Below are positions 1 through 6,649 of a stretch of DNA of 64,000 bases, piece by piece. The position numbers and the translations under genes are program-made. The DNA comes from Humitalea rosea (GTDB lineage: Bacteria > Pseudomonadota > Alphaproteobacteria > Acetobacterales > Acetobacteraceae), in NCBI RefSeq assembly GCF_003253705.1, contig NZ_QKYU01000012.1:97054-161053 (forward strand). The letters run 5' to 3'. Under the pieces are notes generated by a model. That model made no database searches. It was given only the letters and a program-made list of their open reading frames with translations, and was not told where the DNA came from. Position 1 is the first letter of the stretch. Every line of letters begins with the position of its first letter.

Positions 1-538
1 CGGCCTCGGCGGGCGTCACCAGATCCATCTTGTTCAGCACGATGAGGTCGGCGAAGGCGAGCTGCTCGGCGGCCTCCTTGCTGTCGGCGAGGCGGGCCAG
101 CAGGTTCTTGGCATCGGCCACGGTGACGATGGCATCGAGCCGGGTCGCCCGCTTCACATCCTCATCGACGAAAAAGGTCTGCGCGACGGGCGCCGGATCG
201 GCGAGGCCAGTGGTCTCGACGATGATGCCGTCCAACTGACCGCGCCGCTGCACGAGGCCGGAGAGGATGCGGATGAGGTCCCCGCGCACGGTGCAGCAGA
301 TGCAGCCGTTGTTCATCTCGAACACTTCCTCGTCGGCATCCACGACGAGGTCGTTGTCCACCCCAAGCTCCCCGAACTCGTTGATCACCACCGCGAATTT
401 CTTGCCGTGGTTCTCGGTCAGGATGCGGTTCAGCAGCGTGGTCTTGCCGGCGCCGAGGTAGCCCGTCAGCACGGTGACCGGGACGGGGGGGCGATCATGC
501 GACGCGGCAGGGGAAACGGGGGGGACGGGTTGTGACAT
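1..538 (-). CDS. G3E-family (CobW-like) GTPase / metal chaperone, 3' end cut by window
   Basis: The first 179 residues of a P-loop GTPase of the G3E family, which insert or deliver metals (CobW, zinc chaperones, HypB/UreG relatives). Seen: Walker A loop GYLGAGKT at residues 26-33, the metal-binding CICC motif at residues 79-82 inside NNGCICC, an ETTGLADP switch segment, and a G4 NKMD motif just before the edge. The ATG at 538 is the first start in frame; a Pro-rich leader of about 20 residues precedes the P-loop strand. The CxCC motif supports a metal (often zinc) chaperone role; which metal and client cannot be told. The C-terminal CobW domain lies outside the window. Confidence 0.93.
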   Translation of the reverse strand, partial: MSQPVPPVSPAASHDRPPVPVTVLTGYLGAGKTTLLNRILTENHGKKFAVVINEFGELGVDNDLVVDADEEVFEMNNGCICCTVRGDLIRILSGLVQRRGQLDGIIVETTGLADPAPVAQTFFVDEDVKRATRLDAIVTVADAKNLLARLADSKEAAEQLAFADLIVLNKMDLVTPAEA

Positions 539-592
539 CGCGGGCCTCCGGGCATTCCGCGCTATATGGGCCGTCCGCCCCCGGCTGGCCAC

Positions 593-608
593 GCCCCCTC
601 GGGGGGGC
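593..608 (-). terminator. hairpin after the two-repeat secreted protein gene
   Basis: GCCCCC (593-598) pairs with GGGGGC (603-608) around a four-base loop, about 30 bases past the stop of the minus-strand gene at 637. No clear T-run follows, so it may only protect the 3' end. Confidence 0.4.
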
Positions 609-636
609 AGGGCTGCACCGGTGGCGGGAAGGGCGG

Positions 637-1254
637 CTAGCGGAAGCCGTATTGCGTCACGCTGCAGGTGTCGATGCCGCGGCGCTCCTGGGCGGCGCCG
701 TTCATGAACACGACCCGCATATCCGCGGTGCAACTGCCGTTGGGCGGCAGCGCAATCCATATAGTCCCCCCGGGGTTCAGCAGATTGGCACCCAGCCGGT
801 CCTGCCCCCAGACGCTTTGCGAGGAGGACGAGACGTAGAGCTCGCGGATCGTCGTCCCGGTCCGGTTCACGAAGGTGAAGGACGGGTTGCGATCGACCGC
901 GACCTGCTTGCCGCCCGGCGCGATCGCCGCCCCCGCCCCGCCGCCGAAGGTGATGGTGGTGATCTGGCAGGCATCGACGCCCATGCGCCGATCCTCCCCA
1001 CCGCCCTGGTAGGTGACCCGCACATCGATCCGGCAGTCGTAGGTATTGGGTGTGACCCAAACCCGCTGGCCCGGGTTCAGCACCCCGGCGCCGAGAATAT
1101 CGCCGCCCCAGTCGCTGATCACGCTGGGCGAGACGAAGGCCGACATGATGACCTGGCCGGTATTGTTCTGTAGCCAAAACCTGTTCCGCTGCTGTGCCTC
1201 TGCCGGAGCGCAGAAGCCGAGCAGGACCGCGAGGACGGCGAGCCAGACGCGCAT
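637..1254 (-). CDS. secreted protein of two tandem repeats, function unknown
   Basis: A 205-residue protein with a clear signal peptide (about residues 1-21, ending APAEAQ). The mature part is an internal duplication. Repeat 1 (about 25-110) has LQNNTG, then GAGVLNPGQRVWV, then a DACQITT end. Repeat 2 (about 117-205) has FVNRTG, then GANLLNPGGTIWI, then a DTCSVTQYGF end. Each repeat keeps one cysteine near its middle and one near its end, so one disulfide per repeat is likely. The ATG at 1254 is preceded by AGAAGGAA and starts exactly at the signal peptide. I do not recognise a characterised family; a small beta-rich periplasmic module is likely. It stands alone, in the same direction as the GTPase but separated by a hairpin. 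Confidence 0.8.
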   Translation of the reverse strand: MRVWLAVLAVLLGFCAPAEAQQRNRFWLQNNTGQVIMSAFVSPSVISDWGGDILGAGVLNPGQRVWVTPNTYDCRIDVRVTYQGGGEDRRMGVDACQITTITFGGGAGAAIAPGGKQVAVDRNPSFTFVNRTGTTIRELYVSSSSQSVWGQDRLGANLLNPGGTIWIALPPNGSCTADMRVVFMNGAAQERRGIDTCSVTQYGFR

Positions 1255-1599
1255 GGGGCGTATTCCTTCTGGATGTCGGACCATCGCCGCCACGCTAGCA
1301 AAGCTGGAATGGACGGCAAGTGACGGGAGGGAGAGCACCCGCCCCGCCCGATTCGGAACGATTCGGCCCTGTAGTGGTGGCGAGCCTTCCGACCCACCAG
1401 GGCTGGAGTCGTTCCCTGACGCGATTCGTTCTCGCGACTCGGCGCATGGCATTGATTTATATAACGGCGTTCCTTGCGAATCGGGCCGGAACGAATCACG
1501 GAACGTTCCGGGGGCCGAAGCGGGAACCTGCGGACCCAGGCGGTGCGGCCCCTGAGCGCAACGATACTCCCTGGGGGGCCTGTTCCTGCGGCGGCGGTG
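1255..1599. other. intergenic, no gene seen
   Basis: About 345 bases between the secreted-protein start and the TRAP remnant. It should hold the promoter of the minus-strand gene. Several near-copies of GATTCG/CGAATC occur between 1350 and 1500, but no reading frame here resembles a protein. Confidence 0.5.
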
Positions 1600-1801
1600 A
1601 GGCAAGCCTCCAACCGCGTCACCGCCGCGATCCGCACCTCCGAGGAGGCGCTGCCACCCTGGTTCACCGCCCAGGGCAAGACCGTGCAGACCCCGGACCG
1701 CGCCGCCTTCCGCACCGCCGCGGGGCCGCTGCACCATGACGCCTCGGCCGGCGCGGGCTGGAACCGGGAGCAACGACCGCCTCCAGGCGATCACCGCCTG
1801 A
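1600..1801 (+). pseudogene. C-terminal remnant of a TRAP transporter binding protein (DctP family)
   Basis: Read in the frame starting at 1600 the DNA encodes a stretch with WFTAQGKTVQTPDR and AGAGWNREQ, which matches the C-terminal end of DctP-type TRAP solute-binding proteins. After GWNREQ the frame is lost. One frame over, the next codons read DRLQAITA followed by TGA at 1799-1801, the usual kind of ending for these proteins. A two-base deletion near 1775 explains this best. No upstream part of the gene, signal peptide or TRAP membrane subunit is nearby. The fragment is probably what is left after a deletion that placed the riboswitch unit beside it. Confidence 0.6.
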
Positions 1802-1851
1802 CGGCGCGGCAACGAGGCTTGCGCGCCCGCCCCGGCGGACGCACAAACCTC

Positions 1852-1946
1852 GCGGACATCGGGGGGAGCCCATACCGGGCTGAGAGGCGGGCAACCGCGA
1901 CCCCTGGAACCTGCTCCGGTTCGGACCGGCGAAGGGATCGGTGCGC
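1852..1946 (+). promoter_or_regulatory. TPP riboswitch (THI element)
   Basis: The conserved core of the thiamine-pyrophosphate aptamer is present in order: CGGGGGGAGCCC, GGGCTGAGAG (with the invariant CTGAGA), GACCCCTGGAACCTG, and CCGGCGAAGGGAT. Pairings seen by eye: AGCCC with GGGCT around ATACC, GCGG-GCAA-CCGC (a GNRA-looped optional stem), GGGG with CCCC, and CCGG with CCGG around TTCGGA. It lies about 120 bases upstream of the ATG of the binding protein at 2070 on the same strand. By family knowledge, TPP binding usually shuts off expression, here probably at translation (see the anti-SD entry). Confidence 0.9.
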
Positions 1947-2020
1947 CTTACCCGGCCAACCGTACGTCCGCCCCCCCGTCCGCGTGACGGGGCCGGCGGC
2001 GCACGGCTGCACGGTCGCCC

Positions 2021-2057
2021 CCTCCCCCCGCCTGCCACCAGACCCGGCGTGGGAGGA
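2021..2057 (+). promoter_or_regulatory. Shine-Dalgarno GGGAGGAG with upstream anti-SD candidate
   Basis: The SD GGGAGGAG (2051-2058) sits 11 bases before the ATG at 2070. CCTCCC at 2021-2026 is its exact complement over six bases and lies between the TPP aptamer and the SD. It is a candidate sequestering strand for riboswitch control of translation. The pairing is seen; its use is inferred. Confidence 0.5.
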
Positions 2058-2069
2058 GATTTTAGGCCC

Positions 2070-3635
2070 ATGCATCGTCGTAGCCTGTTCGCCGCCGCCC
2101 TCGCGGCGCCGCTCGCCGCCCCGGCCCTGGCGCAACCCGCCGCGTCCCGCGTGCTGCGCTTCATGCCGCAGGCGGGGCTGGTCGGGCTGGACCCGATCAC
2201 CCAGCCCACCACGATCAGCACGACGCATGGCTATTGCGTGTTCGACACGCTCTACGGTGTCGATGCGGCGCTGCGGCCGCGGCCCCAGATGGCCGAAGGG
2301 CATCAGCTTTCGGCCGATGGGCTGCTCTGGACCATCCGCCTGCGCGACGGCTTGCGCTTCCATGATGGCGAGCCGGTCCGCGCCCGGGATTGCGCCGCCA
2401 GCCTGCGCCGCTGGGCCGCGCGCGACGCTTTTGGTCGCATCCTGGCCGAGGCCGTGGCCGAATGGGGTGCTGCGGATGACCGGACCCTGGCGATCCGGCT
2501 GCACCGCCCCTTCCCGGCGCTGCTGGATGCGCTGGCCAAGCCGGTGGCGACGCCGGCCTTCATCATGCCCGAGCGGCTGGCCGCGACCCCACCCGAGCGC
2601 GCGATCACCGAGTTGGTCGGCTCTGGCCCCTGGCGCTGGCTGCCGGATGAATTCGTGCCGGCCTCCCATGCGGGCTACGCGAAGAACGAGCATTACATTC
2701 CCCGCGACGAGCCGGCGGAAAGCGCCTCGGGCGGCAAGCGGGTGCATTTCGACCGGCTGGAATTCGTCTGGATCCCCGATCCCGGCACCGCCGTCGCGGC
2801 CCTGCGCCAGCATGAGGTCGATTGGGTGGAATATCCGCTGCCCGATCTGCTGCCGGTGCTGGCGCGCGACCGCGGGATCACCACCCAGGTCTATGACCCC
2901 AACGGCTTCCTGGGCTTCCTGCGCTTCAACCATCTGCATCCGCCCTTCGACCAGGTGGCGGTGCGGCGCGTGGTGCGCGACCTGATCGGCCAGTCGCAGA
3001 TGGACTACATGGCCGCCGTGGCCCTGCCGGGCGATGGCAAGGAATGCCATGCGCTCTACGCCTGTGGCCTGCCGGGCGTGGTCGAGGCGCCAATGCCGCC
3101 GCCGATCCAGGACCCCGCCGCCGCGTTGCGCGCCGCCGGCTACAAGGGCGAGAAGGTCACCATCATCAACCCGACCGATTTCGCCGCGATCGTGCCGCAG
3201 GGCCGGATCACGGCGGAAGCCCTGCGCCGGGCCGGCATGGACATCGACCTCATCGAGGCCGACTGGCCCACCATCGTCGCCCGCCGCGCCAACAAGGCCG
3301 CCCCGGCCCAGGGCGGCTGGAACATCTTCCACACCAATCTGCCCGCCGCCGGCACCGCCAACCCGGCGGTCAACCCGATCATCCGCGCCAATGGGGAGGC
3401 CGCCTGGTTCGGCTGGCCGAGCGATGCGGCGACCGAGGCGGGGGTGGCGGAATGGCTGTCCGCGCCGGATGCGGCGGCGCAGGCGGCGGCCTTCGCCAAG
3501 GTGCAGCGGATCGGCTGGGATGCGGTGCCCTTCGCGCCGACCGGGCAATTCGTGCTGCGGACGGCCTTTCGCAGCGACCTTACGGGCGTGCTGCAAGGGC
3601 CGAACCCGATGCTGTGGAATCTGCGGCGGGGGTAG
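2070..3635 (+). CDS. ABC transporter substrate-binding protein, SBP_bac_5 (oligopeptide/nickel) family, under a TPP riboswitch
   Basis: A 521-residue periplasmic binding protein of the family-5 (DppA/OppA/NikA) fold. It has a signal peptide (HRRSLFAAALAAPLAAPALAQ), the family segment WTIRLRDGLRFHDGEP (about residues 90-105), and the later GFLRFNHLHPPFDQVAVRRVVRDLI-type region near 290-315. The size fits the family. The ATG at 2070 has a strong SD. The common ligands of the family are peptides, nickel and heme, but the TPP riboswitch in front points to thiamine, a thiamine precursor or a breakdown product. No permease or ATPase gene follows; the next 400 bases hold unrelated sequence, so the protein must use components encoded elsewhere. 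Family assignment is firm; the ligand is inference. Confidence 0.9.
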   Translation: MHRRSLFAAALAAPLAAPALAQPAASRVLRFMPQAGLVGLDPITQPTTISTTHGYCVFDTLYGVDAALRPRPQMAEGHQLSADGLLWTIRLRDGLRFHDGEPVRARDCAASLRRWAARDAFGRILAEAVAEWGAADDRTLAIRLHRPFPALLDALAKPVATPAFIMPERLAATPPERAITELVGSGPWRWLPDEFVPASHAGYAKNEHYIPRDEPAESASGGKRVHFDRLEFVWIPDPGTAVAALRQHEVDWVEYPLPDLLPVLARDRGITTQVYDPNGFLGFLRFNHLHPPFDQVAVRRVVRDLIGQSQMDYMAAVALPGDGKECHALYACGLPGVVEAPMPPPIQDPAAALRAAGYKGEKVTIINPTDFAAIVPQGRITAEALRRAGMDIDLIEADWPTIVARRANKAAPAQGGWNIFHTNLPAAGTANPAVNPIIRANGEAAWFGWPSDAATEAGVAEWLSAPDAAAQAAAFAKVQRIGWDAVPFAPTGQFVLRTAFRSDLTGVLQGPNPMLWNLRRG

Positions 3636-3800
3636 GTTTGAGGCCGTTTGCTCTCGTCTGCGCGCTCAAGGGTTAACCCTCGAGAGCAGCGCGCGCTGAG
3701 GCGCCCTTTTTGGCCGCGGAAGCTGCTGTGAACAGGTTGATAGGGATCCGCGGAACTGGCGCTCGCTGGCTCCGCCCTCCCGGCAACCACGGAGTCCACC
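3636..3800. other. start of a compositionally different patch
   Basis: From here to about 4550 the third-position GC bias typical of the window weakens and codon use differs from the flanking genes. No gene is supported in this first part. Confidence 0.35.
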
Positions 3801-4025
3801 ATGAGCCTTCCTCAAAGAGCGACCGCGGCCGGCCGATCGCTAGGCGTTCTGACCGACACGTCGTCGTTCAATCGCTTCCCACTCTGGAACTTGCCCGACT
3901 GTGCTGGCCATCTTGGGCTGGCTTCACCGTTCATTCTTACATTGAGGTATATGGCCAGAGTAGCCATGACTCCTTGCGGCCCCGCTGTTCCCAGGGATAC
4001 AGTGAAAAAGGAACCGGGACAGTGA
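3801..4025 (+). CDS. small hypothetical ORF coupled to the glycosylase-like gene
   Basis: A 74-codon frame with ATG at 3801, seven bases after GGAG. Its TGA (4023-4025) overlaps the GTG start of the next gene in a GTGA arrangement, the usual sign of translational coupling. The protein shows no recognisable domain; it has one hydrophobic stretch (GLASPFILTL) and a basic tail (KKEPGQ). It could be a small partner of the downstream protein, or a chance frame or the decayed end of a longer gene. Support is the SD and the overlap only. Confidence 0.35.
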   Translation: MSLPQRATAAGRSLGVLTDTSSFNRFPLWNLPDCAGHLGLASPFILTLRYMARVAMTPCGPAVPRDTVKKEPGQ

Positions 4026-4549
4026 TTCCCTCGTATTCCTTTGCGCCTGGCGCAGATAGATGCGGGACGGTCATTCTCCTTTCTGCCGCAGGCAACAGGG
4101 AGCGTAGCGCCAATCGTCCGGCAGCAGGACAGACGGGCAAGAACATAGCTGTTGCGCTGCGTGAGTTACGCATTGCGCTTCCACAGGTATTCCCCGAAAC
4201 TGATCTGGAGTTCTATCGTATAGTCAATGCGAGTTCAGACGTACATTTTCGGCGGCTCACCGAACGTACAGAGGCAACTGATGCCGAGATCCGGAATCCA
4301 GCCAATCTGGCAAGGGTGAGAGATGCCGTGGGATCCCCGCGCTACTTGGTAATCCTTGGTAGGAAGGCGTGGGTAGCAGCGGAATGGGCTCAGCTTCCCG
4401 GCGAGCGGCTGAGTGCCTGCCATCCCGCCCACGGTGGCATTAACAGAAAGTACACATCAACGGGCCGCACCCCCTCCGAGCGAAATCATGAGCGGATTTC
4501 GCTTTGGGGGGGGGATTTAATTCAAAGCCTGAGCCCCAGTTGCAGGTAG
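4022..4549 (+). CDS. uracil-DNA glycosylase-like family protein
   Basis: A 175-residue protein starting at GTG 4022, with AAGGA ten bases upstream. Family features seen: a first motif region LLSAAGNRE...RPAAGQTGKNI (about residues 20-43), an R-T-E-A-T segment, a strand YLVILGRKAW, and a late CHPAHGGINRKY that has the position and shape of the HPS motif of uracil-DNA glycosylases. It resembles small standalone UDG-superfamily proteins, not classical Ung. The probable role is base recognition in DNA repair or in a mobile-element context; activity is not certain because the catalytic motif is non-canonical. Codon use differs from neighbours, which suggests transfer. Confidence 0.6.
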   Translation: MIPSYSFAPGADRCGTVILLSAAGNRERSANRPAAGQTGKNIAVALRELRIALPQVFPETDLEFYRIVNASSDVHFRRLTERTEATDAEIRNPANLARVRDAVGSPRYLVILGRKAWVAAEWAQLPGERLSACHPAHGGINRKYTSTGRTPSERNHERISLWGGDLIQSLSPSCR

Positions 4550-4628
4550 CAAGCGCCACTCGCCCTGGGCCAAGTTGTCGTTTTCGCGCTTATCCCCGGT
4601 CGGGCGATTCTTCCAGGGCTGAAGAGCC

Positions 4629-5288
4629 TCAGGCCCGCCCCGCCGCCCCCGAGAGCAGCAGCGGGTCCACCCGCAGCTTGCGCAGGGCGCGGCGCCACTT
4701 CGCCTCATGGTCCGGGTCGAACAGCAGCGCCTCATCGGGCGACACGCTCAGCCAGGCATTCTGCTGGATCTCATTCTCAAGCTGCCCCGGCCCCCAGCCG
4801 GCGTAGCCGAGCGCCAGAACACCCTCGCGCGGGCCACCGCCCTCGGCGATGGCTTTCAGGATATCGACGCTGGCGGTCAGCGCGTAATCGCCGCCGACAT
4901 GCAGGCTGCCTTCGCTGGACCAGTCGGCGGTGTGCAGCACGAAGCCGCGCGCCCCCTCCACCGGGCCGCCGGCCAGCAGGCGGATGCGCCGCGCGGGCGG
5001 CGTCGGCGCCACATCGAGCTGCTTGAGCAGATCCTCGAAGGAGGGAGTCTCCAGCGGCTTGTTCATCACGATGCCCATCGCCCCATCGGGCGAATGCGCG
5101 CAGAGGCAGATGATCGCCTGCGCGAAGCGCGGGTCCTGCATCCCCGGCATGGCGATCAGCAGCTGACCCCCGAGGTAGCCGCCACCGGCCTGCCCCGCCC
5201 GTGTTCCACTGCCGTCGCCGGACGCCGTCTTCCGGGCCGCGGCCCGGAAGTCTTCCGGAATCTCACCTGTGCGTGCTCGTCGTCCCAT
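4629..5288 (-). CDS. yqgE: YqgE/AlgH family protein (DUF179)
   Basis: A 219-residue member of the UPF0301/YqgE-AlgH family. Seen: GGYLGGQLLIAMPGM near residue 42, the family core CLCAHSPDGAMGIVMNKP, GGPVEGARGFVLHT, and the late ALGYAGWGPGQLE. The start at 5288 (MGRRARTGEIPEDF) gives an N-terminal extension longer than in enterobacterial YqgE (187 residues); the conserved fold starts at GGYLGG. The function is not settled; AlgH in Pseudomonas affects alginate regulation. It is divergent from the peroxiredoxin gene with about 100 bases between starts. Confidence 0.92.
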   Translation of the reverse strand: MGRRARTGEIPEDFRAAARKTASGDGSGTRAGQAGGGYLGGQLLIAMPGMQDPRFAQAIICLCAHSPDGAMGIVMNKPLETPSFEDLLKQLDVAPTPPARRIRLLAGGPVEGARGFVLHTADWSSEGSLHVGGDYALTASVDILKAIAEGGGPREGVLALGYAGWGPGQLENEIQQNAWLSVSPDEALLFDPDHEAKWRRALRKLRVDPLLLSGAAGRA

Positions 5289-5389
5289 GGGCCTAAGTGT
5301 GGACACCCGCCGCCGCCGCCGCAAGCGGGGTGACAGTTCTGCGGACTCATCATACAATTCGTCCTGATTTTCACACGGAGTTCTGCCCC

Positions 5390-5872
5390 ATGGCGATTCA
5401 GCCCGGCGATGCCATACCCGTCATGAGCATCCAGCAGGCGACGCCCGAAGGGCCGCAGGCGCTTGATACGGCAGCGTTTTTTGCCGGCCGCACGGTGGTG
5501 CTCTTCGGCGTCCCCGGTGCCTTCACCCCGACCTGCTCGGCCAAGCATCTGCCCGGCTTCGTCACCCATGCGGCGGCGCTGAAGGCCAAGGGCGTGAACG
5601 CGATCGCCTGCATGGCGGTGAATGACTCCTTCGTGATGTCGGCCTGGGCCAAGGATCAGGGCATCACCGACGAGGTGACGATGATCGCCGATGGCTCGGC
5701 GCTGTTCACCAAGGCGCTCGGCCTGGAGTTGGACCTGACGGCCCGCGGGCTTGGCGTCCGCTGCCAGCGCTTCGGCCTGATCGCCAAGGATGGGAAGGTC
5801 ACCCACATCGGCGTCGAAGCCCCCGGCGGCTTCGAGGTCAGCACAGCCGAAGCCATGCTGGCCGCACTTTGA
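5390..5872 (+). CDS. peroxiredoxin, Prx5/AhpC-TSA type
   Basis: A 160-residue thiol peroxidase of the Prx5 (glutaredoxin/thioredoxin-dependent, 1- or atypical 2-Cys) class. The peroxidatic cysteine is C49 in VPGAFTPTCS, the signature of the class. Other cysteines are C74 (IACMAVND) and one in GVRCQRFG. The WAKDQGI and ADGSALFTKALGL segments fit the same family. It reduces hydrogen and alkyl peroxides in the cytoplasm. CGGAG lies nine bases before ATG 5390. A small gene follows at once, possibly in the same transcript. Confidence 0.95.
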   Translation: MAIQPGDAIPVMSIQQATPEGPQALDTAAFFAGRTVVLFGVPGAFTPTCSAKHLPGFVTHAAALKAKGVNAIACMAVNDSFVMSAWAKDQGITDEVTMIADGSALFTKALGLELDLTARGLGVRCQRFGLIAKDGKVTHIGVEAPGGFEVSTAEAMLAAL

Positions 5873-5880
5873 GTCGCCAT

Positions 5881-6147
5881 ATGGATCCCCTGTCGCTGAG
5901 CCTATTCGCGTGGCAGGCCTCGATGGTCTTCGCCCTGCGCTCCGCGTCGCTCGCCTTCGACCCGATGACCGCGAGCAGCCGTCTGGCGGATATGGCGGCG
6001 GAGAAGCACACCGCCTTCACCGCGGGCTGGTTCGACGCGGCGGCGGCGATGGCCTCCGGCGCCCGGCCGGACCAGGTGGCGGCAGCCGCGATAGCGCCCT
6101 CCCGCCGTCAGGTCGCGGCGAATGCACGGCATCTGACCCGGAGCTGA
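5881..6147 (+). CDS. small hypothetical protein, phasin-like
   Basis: An 88-residue protein, eight bases after the peroxiredoxin stop. It is helical and rich in alanine: WQASMVFALRSASLAFD, then AAEKHTAFTAGWFDAAAAMA, then a basic C-terminus. The pattern recalls short phasin-like proteins that coat polyhydroxyalkanoate granules, but no defining motif can be seen. An in-frame TTG at 5869, overlapping the peroxiredoxin stop, is an alternative start. Function unknown. Confidence 0.6.
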   Translation: MDPLSLSLFAWQASMVFALRSASLAFDPMTASSRLADMAAEKHTAFTAGWFDAAAAMASGARPDQVAAAAIAPSRRQVAANARHLTRS

Positions 6148-6259
6148 ACCAATCAGGGCGTAAGGGGCGCTGTTGTATTATTGCGACAGCTCTCGCCATA
6201 AGAGTACTTGCAGGGGCCTTCAGGCAACTTTGACGCGTCTACCGTGTTGACCTTTCCTG

Positions 6260-6649
6260 ATGTCCATGTCGCAAGGAAAATCTCGTGTGTCGGATGACCC
6301 GTTCCTGATTGTCGAAGACGACGTCGTGGTTTCGCTCGACCTTGAGTACATTGTCGCACGGCGGTTCCATGGTCCTGTCGTTGCCGTCTCCAGCGTGGCA
6401 CAGGCACGCGCCCGGGTATCCGGGCCGATCCGGGCGGCCTTGCTCGACATCGACGTGCGCGACGGCACCACTTTGGCCCTGGCCGAGGATCTCCGCTTGC
6501 GCGGGGTGCCGTTCGCCTTCGTCTCGGGCAGCGAGCCCGGGAGTCTGCCGGCGCGGCTGCGCCATATCCCCTTTGTGTCGAAGCCCTATGCACCGGATGC
6601 GGTAACCCGGGCGCTGGGTGAAATTCTCCGGGCGCCAGTCACCTCGTGA
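6260..6649 (+). CDS. single-domain response regulator (receiver only)
   Basis: A 129-residue CheY-like receiver with no output domain. Seen: acidic pair in IVEDDVVV (about residues 18-21), phospho-acceptor D63 in LLDID, the switch Ser in FVSGSEP, and K108 in VSKPYAP. It overlaps the next gene (GTGA, 6646-6649), a sensor kinase of the HWE class. Single-domain receivers next to HWE kinases are common in alphaproteobacteria and often act in light, stress or general stress signalling. A second ATG at 6266 could also start the protein. It very likely exchanges phosphate with the downstream kinase. Confidence 0.9.
   Translation: MSMSQGKSRVSDDPFLIVEDDVVVSLDLEYIVARRFHGPVVAVSSVAQARARVSGPIRAALLDIDVRDGTTLALAEDLRLRGVPFAFVSGSEPGSLPARLRHIPFVSKPYAPDAVTRALGEILRAPVTS

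Noticed and set aside
1474..2985. Plus-strand frame of about 500 codons over the riboswitch and binding-protein gene
   Set aside because: Only its early part matches a protein (the DctP tail). After 1775 it runs through the riboswitch and out of frame through the binding-protein gene.
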